Shown: positions 8,451 to 14,432 of the stretch, in pieces
How positions within the stretch are numbered: position 1 is the stretch's first letter
Layout of the letters: each line of letters opens with the position of its first letter
DNA from: Bog-473 sp963840245
GTDB lineage: Bacteria; Actinomycetota; Acidimicrobiia; Acidimicrobiales; RAAP-2
Length of the DNA: 15,190 nucleotides
Reading direction: 5' to 3'
NCBI GenBank assembly: GCA_963840245.1
Contig: CAWIYI010000003.1
Span: 1 to 15,190, forward strand
The notes under the pieces: generated by a model
The model's database searches: none
What the model was told of the DNA's origin: nothing
The model's input: only the letters and a program-made list of their open reading frames with translations
Program-made: the position numbers and the translations under genes

Positions 8451-8502
8451 GGCGACAGTCTCCCGCGGTCCTTGCCTTCGTGCCTGGGCGCGACCCGCAC
8501 CA

Positions 8503-9036
8503 CTAGCCGGGTTTGGGGCGGGGCCCGGCCTTCTGGATCGCCTGGGCGGCGGCAGCCAGGTCGTCGAGGCGCTGCGCGTACTCCTCGGAATCGATGTCGT
8601 AGACCCACATGACGAGCGCGTCCTGCCCGGTGACCGGGTAGTAGTTCTTGCGTACGCCTACCGGGGCGAAGCCGAAGCGGCGGTACAGCGCCTGCGCCGG
8701 ATCGTTGTTGGCCGCCACCTCGAGCGAGATGCGCTTGATGCCGGCGGCCCGCAAGCTGCGGACGCCGTCGACGATCATCGTGATGGCCACGCCCGAACGC
8801 TGGAAGGCCGGGGCCGTGGCGATGGTGGTCATGTGCGCCTCGTCGTCCCCCAGCATGAACCCGATATAGCCCGCCATCTCCTCACCGTCCCAGGCGGCGC
8901 GGTACTGGCGACCCTTGCGCAGGGCCAGCTCCGAGTTGAAGACCGCGACCGACCACGGCTCGGGGAAGACCGTGCTCTCGATGCGGAGCACCTGTCGCAG
9001 GTCCCGCCGCTTGAGCTTCTCGATGCGCAGCGTCAT
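8503..9036 (-). CDS. rimI: Ribosomal-protein-alanine N-acetyltransferase RimI
   Basis: A GNAT-family acetyltransferase that, in characterised bacteria, acetylates the N-terminal alanine of ribosomal protein S18. The 177 residues contain the expected order: DLRQVLRIESTVFPEPWS, GYIGFMLGDDEAHMTTIATAP, the acetyl-CoA loop QRSGVA, ISLEVAANNDPAQALYRRFGF and VGVRKNYYPVTGQDALVMW. A tail of about 25 residues ending KAGPRPKPG is not part of the core. The gene starts 14 bases after the tsaB stop, as in the conserved actinobacterial tsaE–tsaB–rimI cluster. In many relatives tsaD follows or is fused here; in this window it does not. Confidence 0.92.
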   Translation of the reverse strand: MTLRIEKLKRRDLRQVLRIESTVFPEPWSVAVFNSELALRKGRQYRAAWDGEEMAGYIGFMLGDDEAHMTTIATAPAFQRSGVAITMIVDGVRSLRAAGIKRISLEVAANNDPAQALYRRFGFAPVGVRKNYYPVTGQDALVMWVYDIDSEEYAQRLDDLAAAAQAIQKAGPRPKPG

Positions 9037-9050
9037 TTCCGCCTCGCCCC

Positions 9051-9794
9051 TCAGGCTCGTACCGCACGCGCGAAGTTGCTCGTGGCGTCCGCCTCACGCA
9101 TGTAGAGGGGAGCGACGGCGCCGGGCCCGACAGGCGGCGCTCCCCCGTCCAGCCGCGCCCGGGCCAGATTCAGCAGGGCCGTCGGGGGCGGGAAGGACAG
9201 GCCGGGCATGACCGTCGCGAGGCCGGGCGCCTGTTGCAACACGGGCGCGTACCGCTGTGCGCCATCGCCGACGGCATGCAGCGGCGCGCCGGCGAAGGCG
9301 CCGAGCGCGGCGACAAGCTCAGCGGGCGCGAACAGCCCGGGGCCCAGGCGCGCCACCGGGTCCACCCCCGCCGCCCCGACCTCGTGCGCCGCGGCGAAGA
9401 CCTCGCCCCGCCGGGCGTCGACGCAGGCCAGGACCAGGCCCCGCAGTCCCGCCCCGGCGGCTCCCGCGGTGAGGATGTCCAGGCTGGTCGCTCCGACGAC
9501 CCCGATGCCGAGCGCCTGGGCCAGCCCCTTGGCCGCGGCGACGCCGACCCGCAGGCCAGTGAAGAGGCCCGGACCGACGTCAACCGCCACGACGCCCAGG
9601 TCGGCGGGGACCAGGTCCATCTGGGTCAACAGGTGCTCGAGAGCGGGCGTGAGCGTCTCGACGTGGCGGCGGCGCCCCGTCAGCGCCAGCTCGGCCTGCA
9701 CACCGCCGGGCGTGCGCACGGCCACCGCGACCGTCTCGGTCGCCGTCTCGATCGCCACCATGACGGGGGTTGTGCCGGGTTCGGGTCCGCTCAC
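9051..9794 (-). CDS. tsaB: tRNA threonylcarbamoyladenosine biosynthesis protein TsaB
   Basis: TsaB is the inactive ASKHA-fold partner that binds TsaD and, with TsaE, makes the t6A37 modification on ANN-decoding tRNAs. Visible hallmarks are AIETATETVAVAV at the N-terminus, RRHVETLTPALEHLL, the dimer/TsaD-contact region VDVGPGLFTGLRVGVAAAKGLAQAL, the ATSLDIL segment, and the C-terminal PLYMREADA. The 247-residue reading starts at GTG 9794–9792; a start at the ATG 9761–9759 (11 codons later, MVAIETATE) fits other TsaB proteins equally well, and neither has a clear ribosome-binding site. Its start region exists a second time 266 bases upstream in a tandem duplication. The stop codon of the frame opened by that copy overlaps this GTG (GTGA). 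Confidence 0.93.
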   Translation of the reverse strand: MSGPEPGTTPVMVAIETATETVAVAVRTPGGVQAELALTGRRRHVETLTPALEHLLTQMDLVPADLGVVAVDVGPGLFTGLRVGVAAAKGLAQALGIGVVGATSLDILTAGAAGAGLRGLVLACVDARRGEVFAAAHEVGAAGVDPVARLGPGLFAPAELVAALGAFAGAPLHAVGDGAQRYAPVLQQAPGLATVMPGLSFPPPTALLNLARARLDGGAPPVGPGAVAPLYMREADATSNFARAVRA

Positions 9795-9964
9795 GGTGCG
9801 TCACCGTCGTCTGGCGGGCGTCGCCCGAACGGTGGGGTGCCGAGGCGGCCGGATGTTTCCGCGCACTGTAAGCAACCCTGTTTATAGTTTTGACGCGCAT
9901 CCCTCCACGACGAGGGCACACCCCCTATCCCTCCGTTCGCTTCATTCCCCTTTCGCCTGCTCGA
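9718..9964 (-). repeat. Tandem duplication, downstream copy (tsaB start, spacer, tsaE tail)
   Basis: Positions 9718–9964 repeat at 9984–10230 with a constant offset of 266 bases. In the core (9723–9910 against 9989–10176) I count three mismatches in 188 bases. The outer part (9911–9951) is clearly more diverged, then TTCGCCTGCTCGA (9952–9964) matches again. This copy contains the true start of tsaB, the tsaE–tsaB spacer, and a remnant of the tsaE end (minus strand GAGAWLEQAKGE then TGA, ending at 9942). Confidence 0.93.
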
Positions 9965-10060
9965 GCCACGCGCCGGCGCCCCTACGGGCACCGCGACCGT
10001 CTCGGTCGCCGTCTCGATCGCCACCATGACGGGGGTTGTGCCGGGTTCGGGTCCGCTCAC
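9791..10060 (-). pseudogene. Truncated tsaB duplicate: leader frame coupled to tsaB
   Basis: The frame opens at GTG 10060–10058 and repeats the first 24 residues of TsaB exactly (MSGPEPGTTPVMVAIETATE then TVAV). It then departs at the duplication junction into 65 unrelated residues encoded by the tsaE-tail remnant and the spacer. It ends at TGA 9793–9791, which overlaps the GTG start of the real tsaB as GTGA. It is not a functional TsaB. If translated, it could act as a leader that feeds ribosomes to tsaB or competes with it. Confidence 0.6.
9865..9886 (-). promoter_or_regulatory. AT-rich promoter-like stretch before tsaB (duplicated at 10131–10152)
   Basis: In an otherwise very GC-rich operon, the minus strand here has the -10-like hexamers TATAAA (complement of 9886–9881) and TACAGT (complement of 9870–9865). 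No convincing -35 is found at 16–18 bases. The same block recurs 266 bases upstream. An internal promoter for tsaB–rimI is a reasonable but unproven reading, supported by the break in gene overlaps here. Confidence 0.3.
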
Positions 10061-10230
10061 GGTGCGTCACCGTCGTCTTGCGGGCGTCGCCCGAACGGTG
10101 GGGTGCCGAGGCGGCCGGATGTTTCCGCGCACTGTAAGCAGCCTTGTTTATAGTTTTGACGCGCATCCCTCCACGAGAGGGCACGTCGCCGATCGCCCCG
10201 TTCACGTCATTCCCCCCTTCGCCTGCTCGA
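9984..10230 (-). repeat. Tandem duplication, upstream copy (tsaB start, spacer, functional tsaE tail)
   Basis: This is the partner of the copy at 9718–9964. It holds the intact end of tsaE (GLVEQAKGGMT, stop at 10204–10202), the tsaE–tsaB spacer, and a truncated second tsaB start of about 24 codons from 10060. No transposase or terminal inverted repeat is visible, so unequal recombination or replication slippage is the simpler explanation than a mobile element. Confidence 0.93.
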
Positions 10231-10720
10231 CCAGACCGGCCGCGGCGCCCGCCTGGTCGGCCCAGCGACCCCGGCCCACCAGCGTCAGGAGTCGCCGCTG
10301 CGGCGTCCCCGCAGGGTCGGGGACGGTCAGCGTGATCTCGAGCGCGCTCTCCCCCAGGGCCGATGCAGCCCGGTCGCCCCACTCAACGAGGGCCACGGCG
10401 TCCTCCTCGACGAGCTCGGCCAGGGCCAGGTCGGTGATCTCGTCGAGCGAGTCGGTGCGGTACACGTCGGCATGGATCAGCGCCCCAACGGGGCTGTCCG
10501 CTCCACAGCGGTACTCGCGCACCAGCGCGAAGGTCGGGCTGGTCACCGGGCCGGCAACGCCGAGCGCGGCGGCGAAGCCCTGGGCGAACACCGTCTTGCC
10601 GGCCCCGAGGTCCCCGACCAGGAGCACGACGTCACCGGAACGGCACAGCCGGGCCACCCGCCCGGCCAGCTCCTTCGTGGCCTCGGGCGACTCGCTCGCC
10701 CAGGCGACGGGCCAGTTCAC
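10202..10720 (-). CDS. tsaE: tRNA threonylcarbamoyladenosine biosynthesis ATPase TsaE
   Basis: TsaE is the P-loop ATPase that drives turnover of the TsaB–TsaD complex in t6A synthesis. The 172-residue product contains the Walker A GDLGAGKT (36–43), the following FAQGFAAALGV, the family signature VTSPTFALVREY, LIHADVYR and the switch/Walker-B-like ALVEWGDR. The start GTG at 10720–10718 forms a GTGA overlap with the stop of the upstream uracil-DNA glycosylase gene, so translation is probably coupled. The last ten codons lie in the duplicated segment; the other copy is a stranded remnant near 9942–9975. Confidence 0.95.
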   Translation of the reverse strand: MNWPVAWASESPEATKELAGRVARLCRSGDVVLLVGDLGAGKTVFAQGFAAALGVAGPVTSPTFALVREYRCGADSPVGALIHADVYRTDSLDEITDLALAELVEEDAVALVEWGDRAASALGESALEITLTVPDPAGTPQRRLLTLVGRGRWADQAGAAAGLVEQAKGGMT

Positions 10721-11289
10721 GTCCGGTCTGCCGCCATCAGGCGCTTCGCCCGCACGAGGTCGGCCCGCATCTCGGCCATGGCCTCCCCGCCCGCTCGCAG
10801 GACGTAAGCCGGGTGGTACGTCGGGACCAGGTTGGCCCGGCCCCGCTCGAACACCTGCCCGCGCAGCTCGCGGATGCCGCGCGCCGTCTCGAGCAGGAGC
10901 TTGGTGGCGAAGTTCCCCAGCGTGACGATGACGGCAGGGTCGATAAGGGTGATCTGCTCGGTGAGGTACGGGCGGCAGGCCTCGATCTCCTTCGGCGCCG
11001 GGTCGCGGTTGTTGGGCGGGCGGCACTTCACGACGTTGGCGATGTAGCACTCGGCCCGGGTCAGGCCGATCTCCTCCCACAGCAGGCGGTCGAGCAGCTT
11101 GCCCGAGCGGCCGACGAAGGGCTCGCCGGCCAGGTCCTCTTCGCGGCCGGGCCCCTCGCCCACGAAGAGCAGGTCGGCCGCGGCGTCGCCCACGCCGAAG
11201 ACGACCTGGGTGCGCCCCTTGGCCAGCGGGCAGAGGGTGCAGGTCGAGGCGGTGAGCCGCAGCTGCTCCAGGAGGTCGGTGTCAGGCAC
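10717..11289 (-). CDS. Family-4 uracil-DNA glycosylase (iron–sulfur type)
   Basis: This enzyme removes uracil arising from cytosine deamination, starting base-excision repair. Four cysteines placed as in type-4 UDGs to hold a [4Fe-4S] cluster are visible: Cys17 and Cys20 (STCTLCPLA), Cys89 (VVKCRPPNNRDP) and Cys105 (EIEACRPYL). The catalytic motif A is GEGPGREEDLAGEPFVGRSG (44–63) and motif B is HPAYVLR near the C-terminus. The 190-residue length is typical. It starts at a GTG (11289–11287) that overlaps the alr stop by 8 bases and ends in a GTGA overlap with tsaE, so it is embedded in the operon. In M. tuberculosis no such gene lies between alr and tsaE. Thermal or GC-related need for uracil repair is inference. 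Confidence 0.94.
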   Translation of the reverse strand: MPDTDLLEQLRLTASTCTLCPLAKGRTQVVFGVGDAAADLLFVGEGPGREEDLAGEPFVGRSGKLLDRLLWEEIGLTRAECYIANVVKCRPPNNRDPAPKEIEACRPYLTEQITLIDPAVIVTLGNFATKLLLETARGIRELRGQVFERGRANLVPTYHPAYVLRAGGEAMAEMRADLVRAKRLMAADRT

Positions 11290-12538
11290 CGGGAGCGTCG
11301 GGGCGGTTGACCACGATCCGGGGCATGCGCGGCCCGACGCCGCACACCACCTCGTAGCTGATCGTCCCCAGCAGAGCCGCCCAATCGTCGGCGCTGATGA
11401 CCTCGGTCCCCTGGCGCCCCAGGAGCACGACCTCGTCGCCGGGCCGCACCGAGTCGTCGTCGCCGCAGTCGACCACGATCTGGTCCATCGTCACCGCCCC
11501 GGCCAGGGGACGGCGCACGCCGCCGATGAGGACCTCGTAGCCGCCGTCGAAGAGGCGCCGCGGTACCCCGTCGGCGTAGCCGATCGGCACAGTGGCGACC
11601 AGCGCGCGCGTCGGGAGTGGGCGCAGCCGGCCGTACGAGGGGCGCTCTCCCGCGGCGAGCGTGTGCACCGCCACCACCTGCGCCTTGAGCGCCATGGCCG
11701 GTCGCAGCCTCCGGCCGCCGGCCTGCTTGTCGAAGGAACTCCGTACGGTCCCACCCGGGAGGTAGCCGTAGAGGCCGATCCCGCAGCGGACCAGGTCGTA
11801 CCGCGAGCGCGGGAAGGCCACCGTGCCCGCCGTGTTGGCAGCGTGCAGCAGCGGCGCCGTGATGCCGGCGGCGCCCAGGTCGGCCACGAGGCGTTCGAAG
11901 AGATCGAGCTGACCCTCGGTGAAGGCCGCGTCCTCCCCCCGCTCGCCGTCGGCGACGGGCAGGTGGGTCCACATGCCCTCGAGCCGTAGCAGCGGCTCGC
12001 CCCGCACTGCGGCCGCGATGTCGTGCAGGTCCTCGGGCAGCGCGCCGACGCGGTGCATGCCCGTGTCGACCTTCACGTGGACGTCGACCGGCCGTCCGGC
12101 AGCCGCCGCGGCTGCGGTGAAGGCCGCGATTCCCTCGGCTGAGTACAGCGTCGGCGTGAGCCCGTAGGCCAACGCGGTGGCGGCGGCGGCGGGGTCGCAC
12201 TCGCTCAGGAGCAGCACCGGGGCGGTGACGCCGTGCTCGCGTAGCTCCACCCCCTCGTCGACCAGCGCCACCGCCAGCCGGGTCGCCCCGCCCGCCAGCG
12301 CGGCCCGGGCGACCGCCGGCCCCCCGTGGCCGTAGCCGTGTGCCTTGACCACCGCACACAGCTCGGCCGGCGCCGCCAGGTGGGCCAGCACACCCGCATT
12401 GTGCGCGATCGCGGCCAGGTCGATCTCGGCCCACGCCGGGCGCGAGCGCGCCTGGGCCATCGTCACGGCCGCGTCCTCGTCCGCCGGGACCGGGGCCGGG
12501 ACCGGGGCCACGAGCCGCACCGGCGCACCCTCAGCCAT
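11282..12538 (-). CDS. alr: Alanine racemase
   Basis: Alanine racemase is a PLP enzyme that makes D-alanine for peptidoglycan. The PLP lysine is Lys65 in AVVKAHGYGHG; most homologues have Asp or Asn where this has His66. Other hallmarks are VKVDTGMHRVG (substrate Arg163), HAANTAGT, RCGIGLYGY, the second catalytic base Tyr302 in ERPSYGR, VPIGYADG and AGAVTMDQIVVD. With the start at ATG 12538–12536, which overlaps the stop of the upstream fusion gene by 8 bases (ATGGCTGA), the protein is 418 residues with an Ala/Pro-rich N-terminal extension of about 27. A start at ATG 12460–12458 (MAQARSRPAWAEIDL) gives a more usual length; the overlap favours the longer form. The downstream overlap is with the uracil-DNA glycosylase gene. 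Confidence 0.95.
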   Translation of the reverse strand: MAEGAPVRLVAPVPAPVPADEDAAVTMAQARSRPAWAEIDLAAIAHNAGVLAHLAAPAELCAVVKAHGYGHGGPAVARAALAGGATRLAVALVDEGVELREHGVTAPVLLLSECDPAAAATALAYGLTPTLYSAEGIAAFTAAAAAAGRPVDVHVKVDTGMHRVGALPEDLHDIAAAVRGEPLLRLEGMWTHLPVADGERGEDAAFTEGQLDLFERLVADLGAAGITAPLLHAANTAGTVAFPRSRYDLVRCGIGLYGYLPGGTVRSSFDKQAGGRRLRPAMALKAQVVAVHTLAAGERPSYGRLRPLPTRALVATVPIGYADGVPRRLFDGGYEVLIGGVRRPLAGAVTMDQIVVDCGDDDSVRPGDEVVLLGRQGTEVISADDWAALLGTISYEVVCGVGPRMPRIVVNRPDAPGA

Positions 12539-14432
12539 GGGCGTTCCCGTCCGCTCCCCCCGCCGGTGCCGGTGCCGGCATCGAACCCGGCATCGCACCC
12601 GCCTCGGACAGGAAGGCCGCCACGAGTGCCGGCAGGTCGCCGGCCACCAGGCCCTGCGCCGGGCCGAGCGACGCCGCCCGCCCGTGCACGTGGGCCGCCA
12701 GTGCCGCCGCCTCGAATGGCGCCAGCCCCCGGGCGCAGAAGGCGCCGATGATGCCCGAGAGGACGTCGCCGCTGCCGGCCGTGGCCAGGGCGGGCCCACC
12801 GGCGGCGGCCAGGAGCACGTCGGGGAGGGGGCCACCGGGGGCGGCGACGGCGGTGAGCGGGCCCTTCAGCAGGACGACGGCACCGGTGGCGCCCGCCAGG
12901 TGGCGCGCCGCAGCGAGCCGGTCCTCCGCGGGGGCCGTACCGCTGAGGCGCGCGTACTCGCCATCGTGGGGCGTGAGGATGGTCGGGGCGCTCCGTTTGT
13001 CGAACAGGGTCCGCGCAGGGTCCGTGCCGCCGAGCGCGGTCAGCGCGTCGGCGTCGATCACCAGCGGGACCGGCACGGCGGCGACGACGGCCCGGATCTC
13101 CGCGGCAGTGGCCTGGTCGGTGCCGAGCCCGGGGCCGATGACGACGGCCTTGCACTTGGCGGTGGCCTCGAGGAAGGCCCCAGCCCACTCCGCCGCGGGC
13201 AGGCGCATGCGCACGGCTTCGGTCGGCCAGGCCGCGGCGGGATCCCCCGGGGACCCGAGTCGGAGCATGCCGGCGCCGGCGGCCATGGCGCCGCGGCTGC
13301 ACAGGATGGCGGCACCCTCCATGCCCGCCGAACCGGCGGCCACCCCGACCGCGGTCGTCCACTTGTTGACGTGGCGTGGGCGCGGCGGGAGGCGCGCCAC
13401 GTCGGCGTCCTCGACGAGCAGCGCACGGGGCACGGCGAACCCGATCCCGATGTCGGCAACCTCGACGGCACCGCTGCACACCGCCCCGCGACCCTGCAGC
13501 AGGCCGGGCTTCAGCGCGGCGAACGTGACGGTGCGGTCGGCCTGCACGGCCTCGCCCGGTGCCTCGCCGCTGTCGGCGTCGACGCCCGAGGGGATGTCGA
13601 TGGCGAGGACGCCGGCCCCGGCCGGCACGCCGGGCGCGTCGTACGAGCCGCGGAAGCCGGTGCCGTAGGCGCCGTCCACCACGAGGTCGCAGGGGGGCAG
13701 GGTGACCCCGCCCACTGCTGCGGCAGCCTCCAGCACTCGTACCCGGGCCCCTCGCCGGGCCAGGAACGACGCGGCGACCCGGCCGTCGGCACCGTTGCTG
13801 CCCTTGCCCACCACGACGACCACGCGCCGCCCGTAGGCGCCGCCGAGCAGGCGGAGCGCGGCGTGGGCCGTGGCCGTCCCGGCTCGTTGTACCAGCGTCT
13901 CGTGGGAGACGGACTCGAGGGCCGCCGCATCGGCCGCCCGCATCTCCTCGCGGGTCAGGACGGCGCGCATTGGGCTGGGGCTCGGCGCTGGGGCTGGGGC
14001 CTGCTCCGCGACGACGAAGGCGATCGCCACGCCGTCGGTGTGCGTGAGCGAGAGGTGGAACGTGCCCGCGCCCCTCGCACCCGCCAGCTCGGCGGCGGCG
14101 CCGTGGAGCACGAGGAAGGGGGCGTTCCTCGTGGCACCCTGCCCCGTCGTCCGGCACACCTCCACGTCGGTGAGCGCGAAGCCGCCGATCCCTGAGCGCA
14201 GCGCCTTCATGACCGCCTCCTTGGCCGCGAAGCGCGCCGCCAGGCTCTGGGCCACGTCGGCCGAGCCGCCGGCGTCCGAGCGCTCCGACTCGGTGAAGCA
14301 CCGCGCCGCGAAGCGGGGGCGTCGGTCGAGCACCCGTCGGAATCGCGCCACGTCGACGGCGTCGACCCCGACCCCGGCGAGGGCCCCCGCCACACCGGGG
14401 GCACCGGCCACACCGGGGGCATCGCGACTCAC
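12531..14432 (-). CDS. Trifunctional fusion: holo-ACP synthase – NAD(P)HX epimerase – NAD(P)HX dehydratase
   Basis: One uninterrupted frame of 633 residues carries three enzymes. Residues about 19–143 are AcpS, which attaches phosphopantetheine to acyl carrier protein: VGVDAVDVARF (Mg ligand Asp24), LAARFAAKEAVMKAL (Glu72) and HLSLTHTDGVAIAFVVAE. An Ala-Pro-Ser linker (144–154) follows. Residues about 155–345 are NnrE, which epimerises damaged NAD(P)H hydrates: KGSNGADGRVAA, GAYGTGFRG, AIDIPSGVDADSGE. Residues about 355–610 are NnrD, the ADP-dependent dehydratase: AGSAGMEGAAILCSRGA, GPGLG, TPHDGEYARL and the catalytic ATAGSGDVLSG (Asp556). The start GTG at 14432–14430 overlaps the glmS stop as GTGA. 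No ribosome-binding site precedes the only candidate internal start for Nnr (ATG 13970–13968), so a true fusion is likely. NnrE–NnrD fusion is standard; fusion to AcpS is less usual. Confidence 0.92.
   Translation of the reverse strand: MSRDAPGVAGAPGVAGALAGVGVDAVDVARFRRVLDRRPRFAARCFTESERSDAGGSADVAQSLAARFAAKEAVMKALRSGIGGFALTDVEVCRTTGQGATRNAPFLVLHGAAAELAGARGAGTFHLSLTHTDGVAIAFVVAEQAPAPAPSPSPMRAVLTREEMRAADAAALESVSHETLVQRAGTATAHAALRLLGGAYGRRVVVVVGKGSNGADGRVAASFLARRGARVRVLEAAAAVGGVTLPPCDLVVDGAYGTGFRGSYDAPGVPAGAGVLAIDIPSGVDADSGEAPGEAVQADRTVTFAALKPGLLQGRGAVCSGAVEVADIGIGFAVPRALLVEDADVARLPPRPRHVNKWTTAVGVAAGSAGMEGAAILCSRGAMAAGAGMLRLGSPGDPAAAWPTEAVRMRLPAAEWAGAFLEATAKCKAVVIGPGLGTDQATAAEIRAVVAAVPVPLVIDADALTALGGTDPARTLFDKRSAPTILTPHDGEYARLSGTAPAEDRLAAARHLAGATGAVVLLKGPLTAVAAPGGPLPDVLLAAAGGPALATAGSGDVLSGIIGAFCARGLAPFEAAALAAHVHGRAASLGPAQGLVAGDLPALVAAFLSEAGAMPGSMPAPAPAGGADGNAHG

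Noticed and set aside
9718..10230. The tandem repeat as an insertion sequence or CRISPR-like array
   Set aside because: Only two copies of gene-derived sequence, with no transposase, terminal inverted repeats or repeat–spacer pattern.
9942..10382. 146-codon minus-strand frame through both duplicated spacers
   Set aside because: It overlaps tsaE out of phase and is Arg/Gly-rich; only its last dozen residues echo the tsaE tail because of the duplication.
12345..14195. 616-codon plus-strand frame opposite alr and the AcpS–Nnr fusion
   Set aside because: Low-complexity Gly/Arg/Ala composition and no recognisable domain; the opposite strand is unambiguous.
12463..14301. 612-codon minus-strand frame overlapping the AcpS–Nnr fusion in another phase
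   Set aside because: It is Arg/Gly-rich and out of phase with the conserved catalytic motifs.
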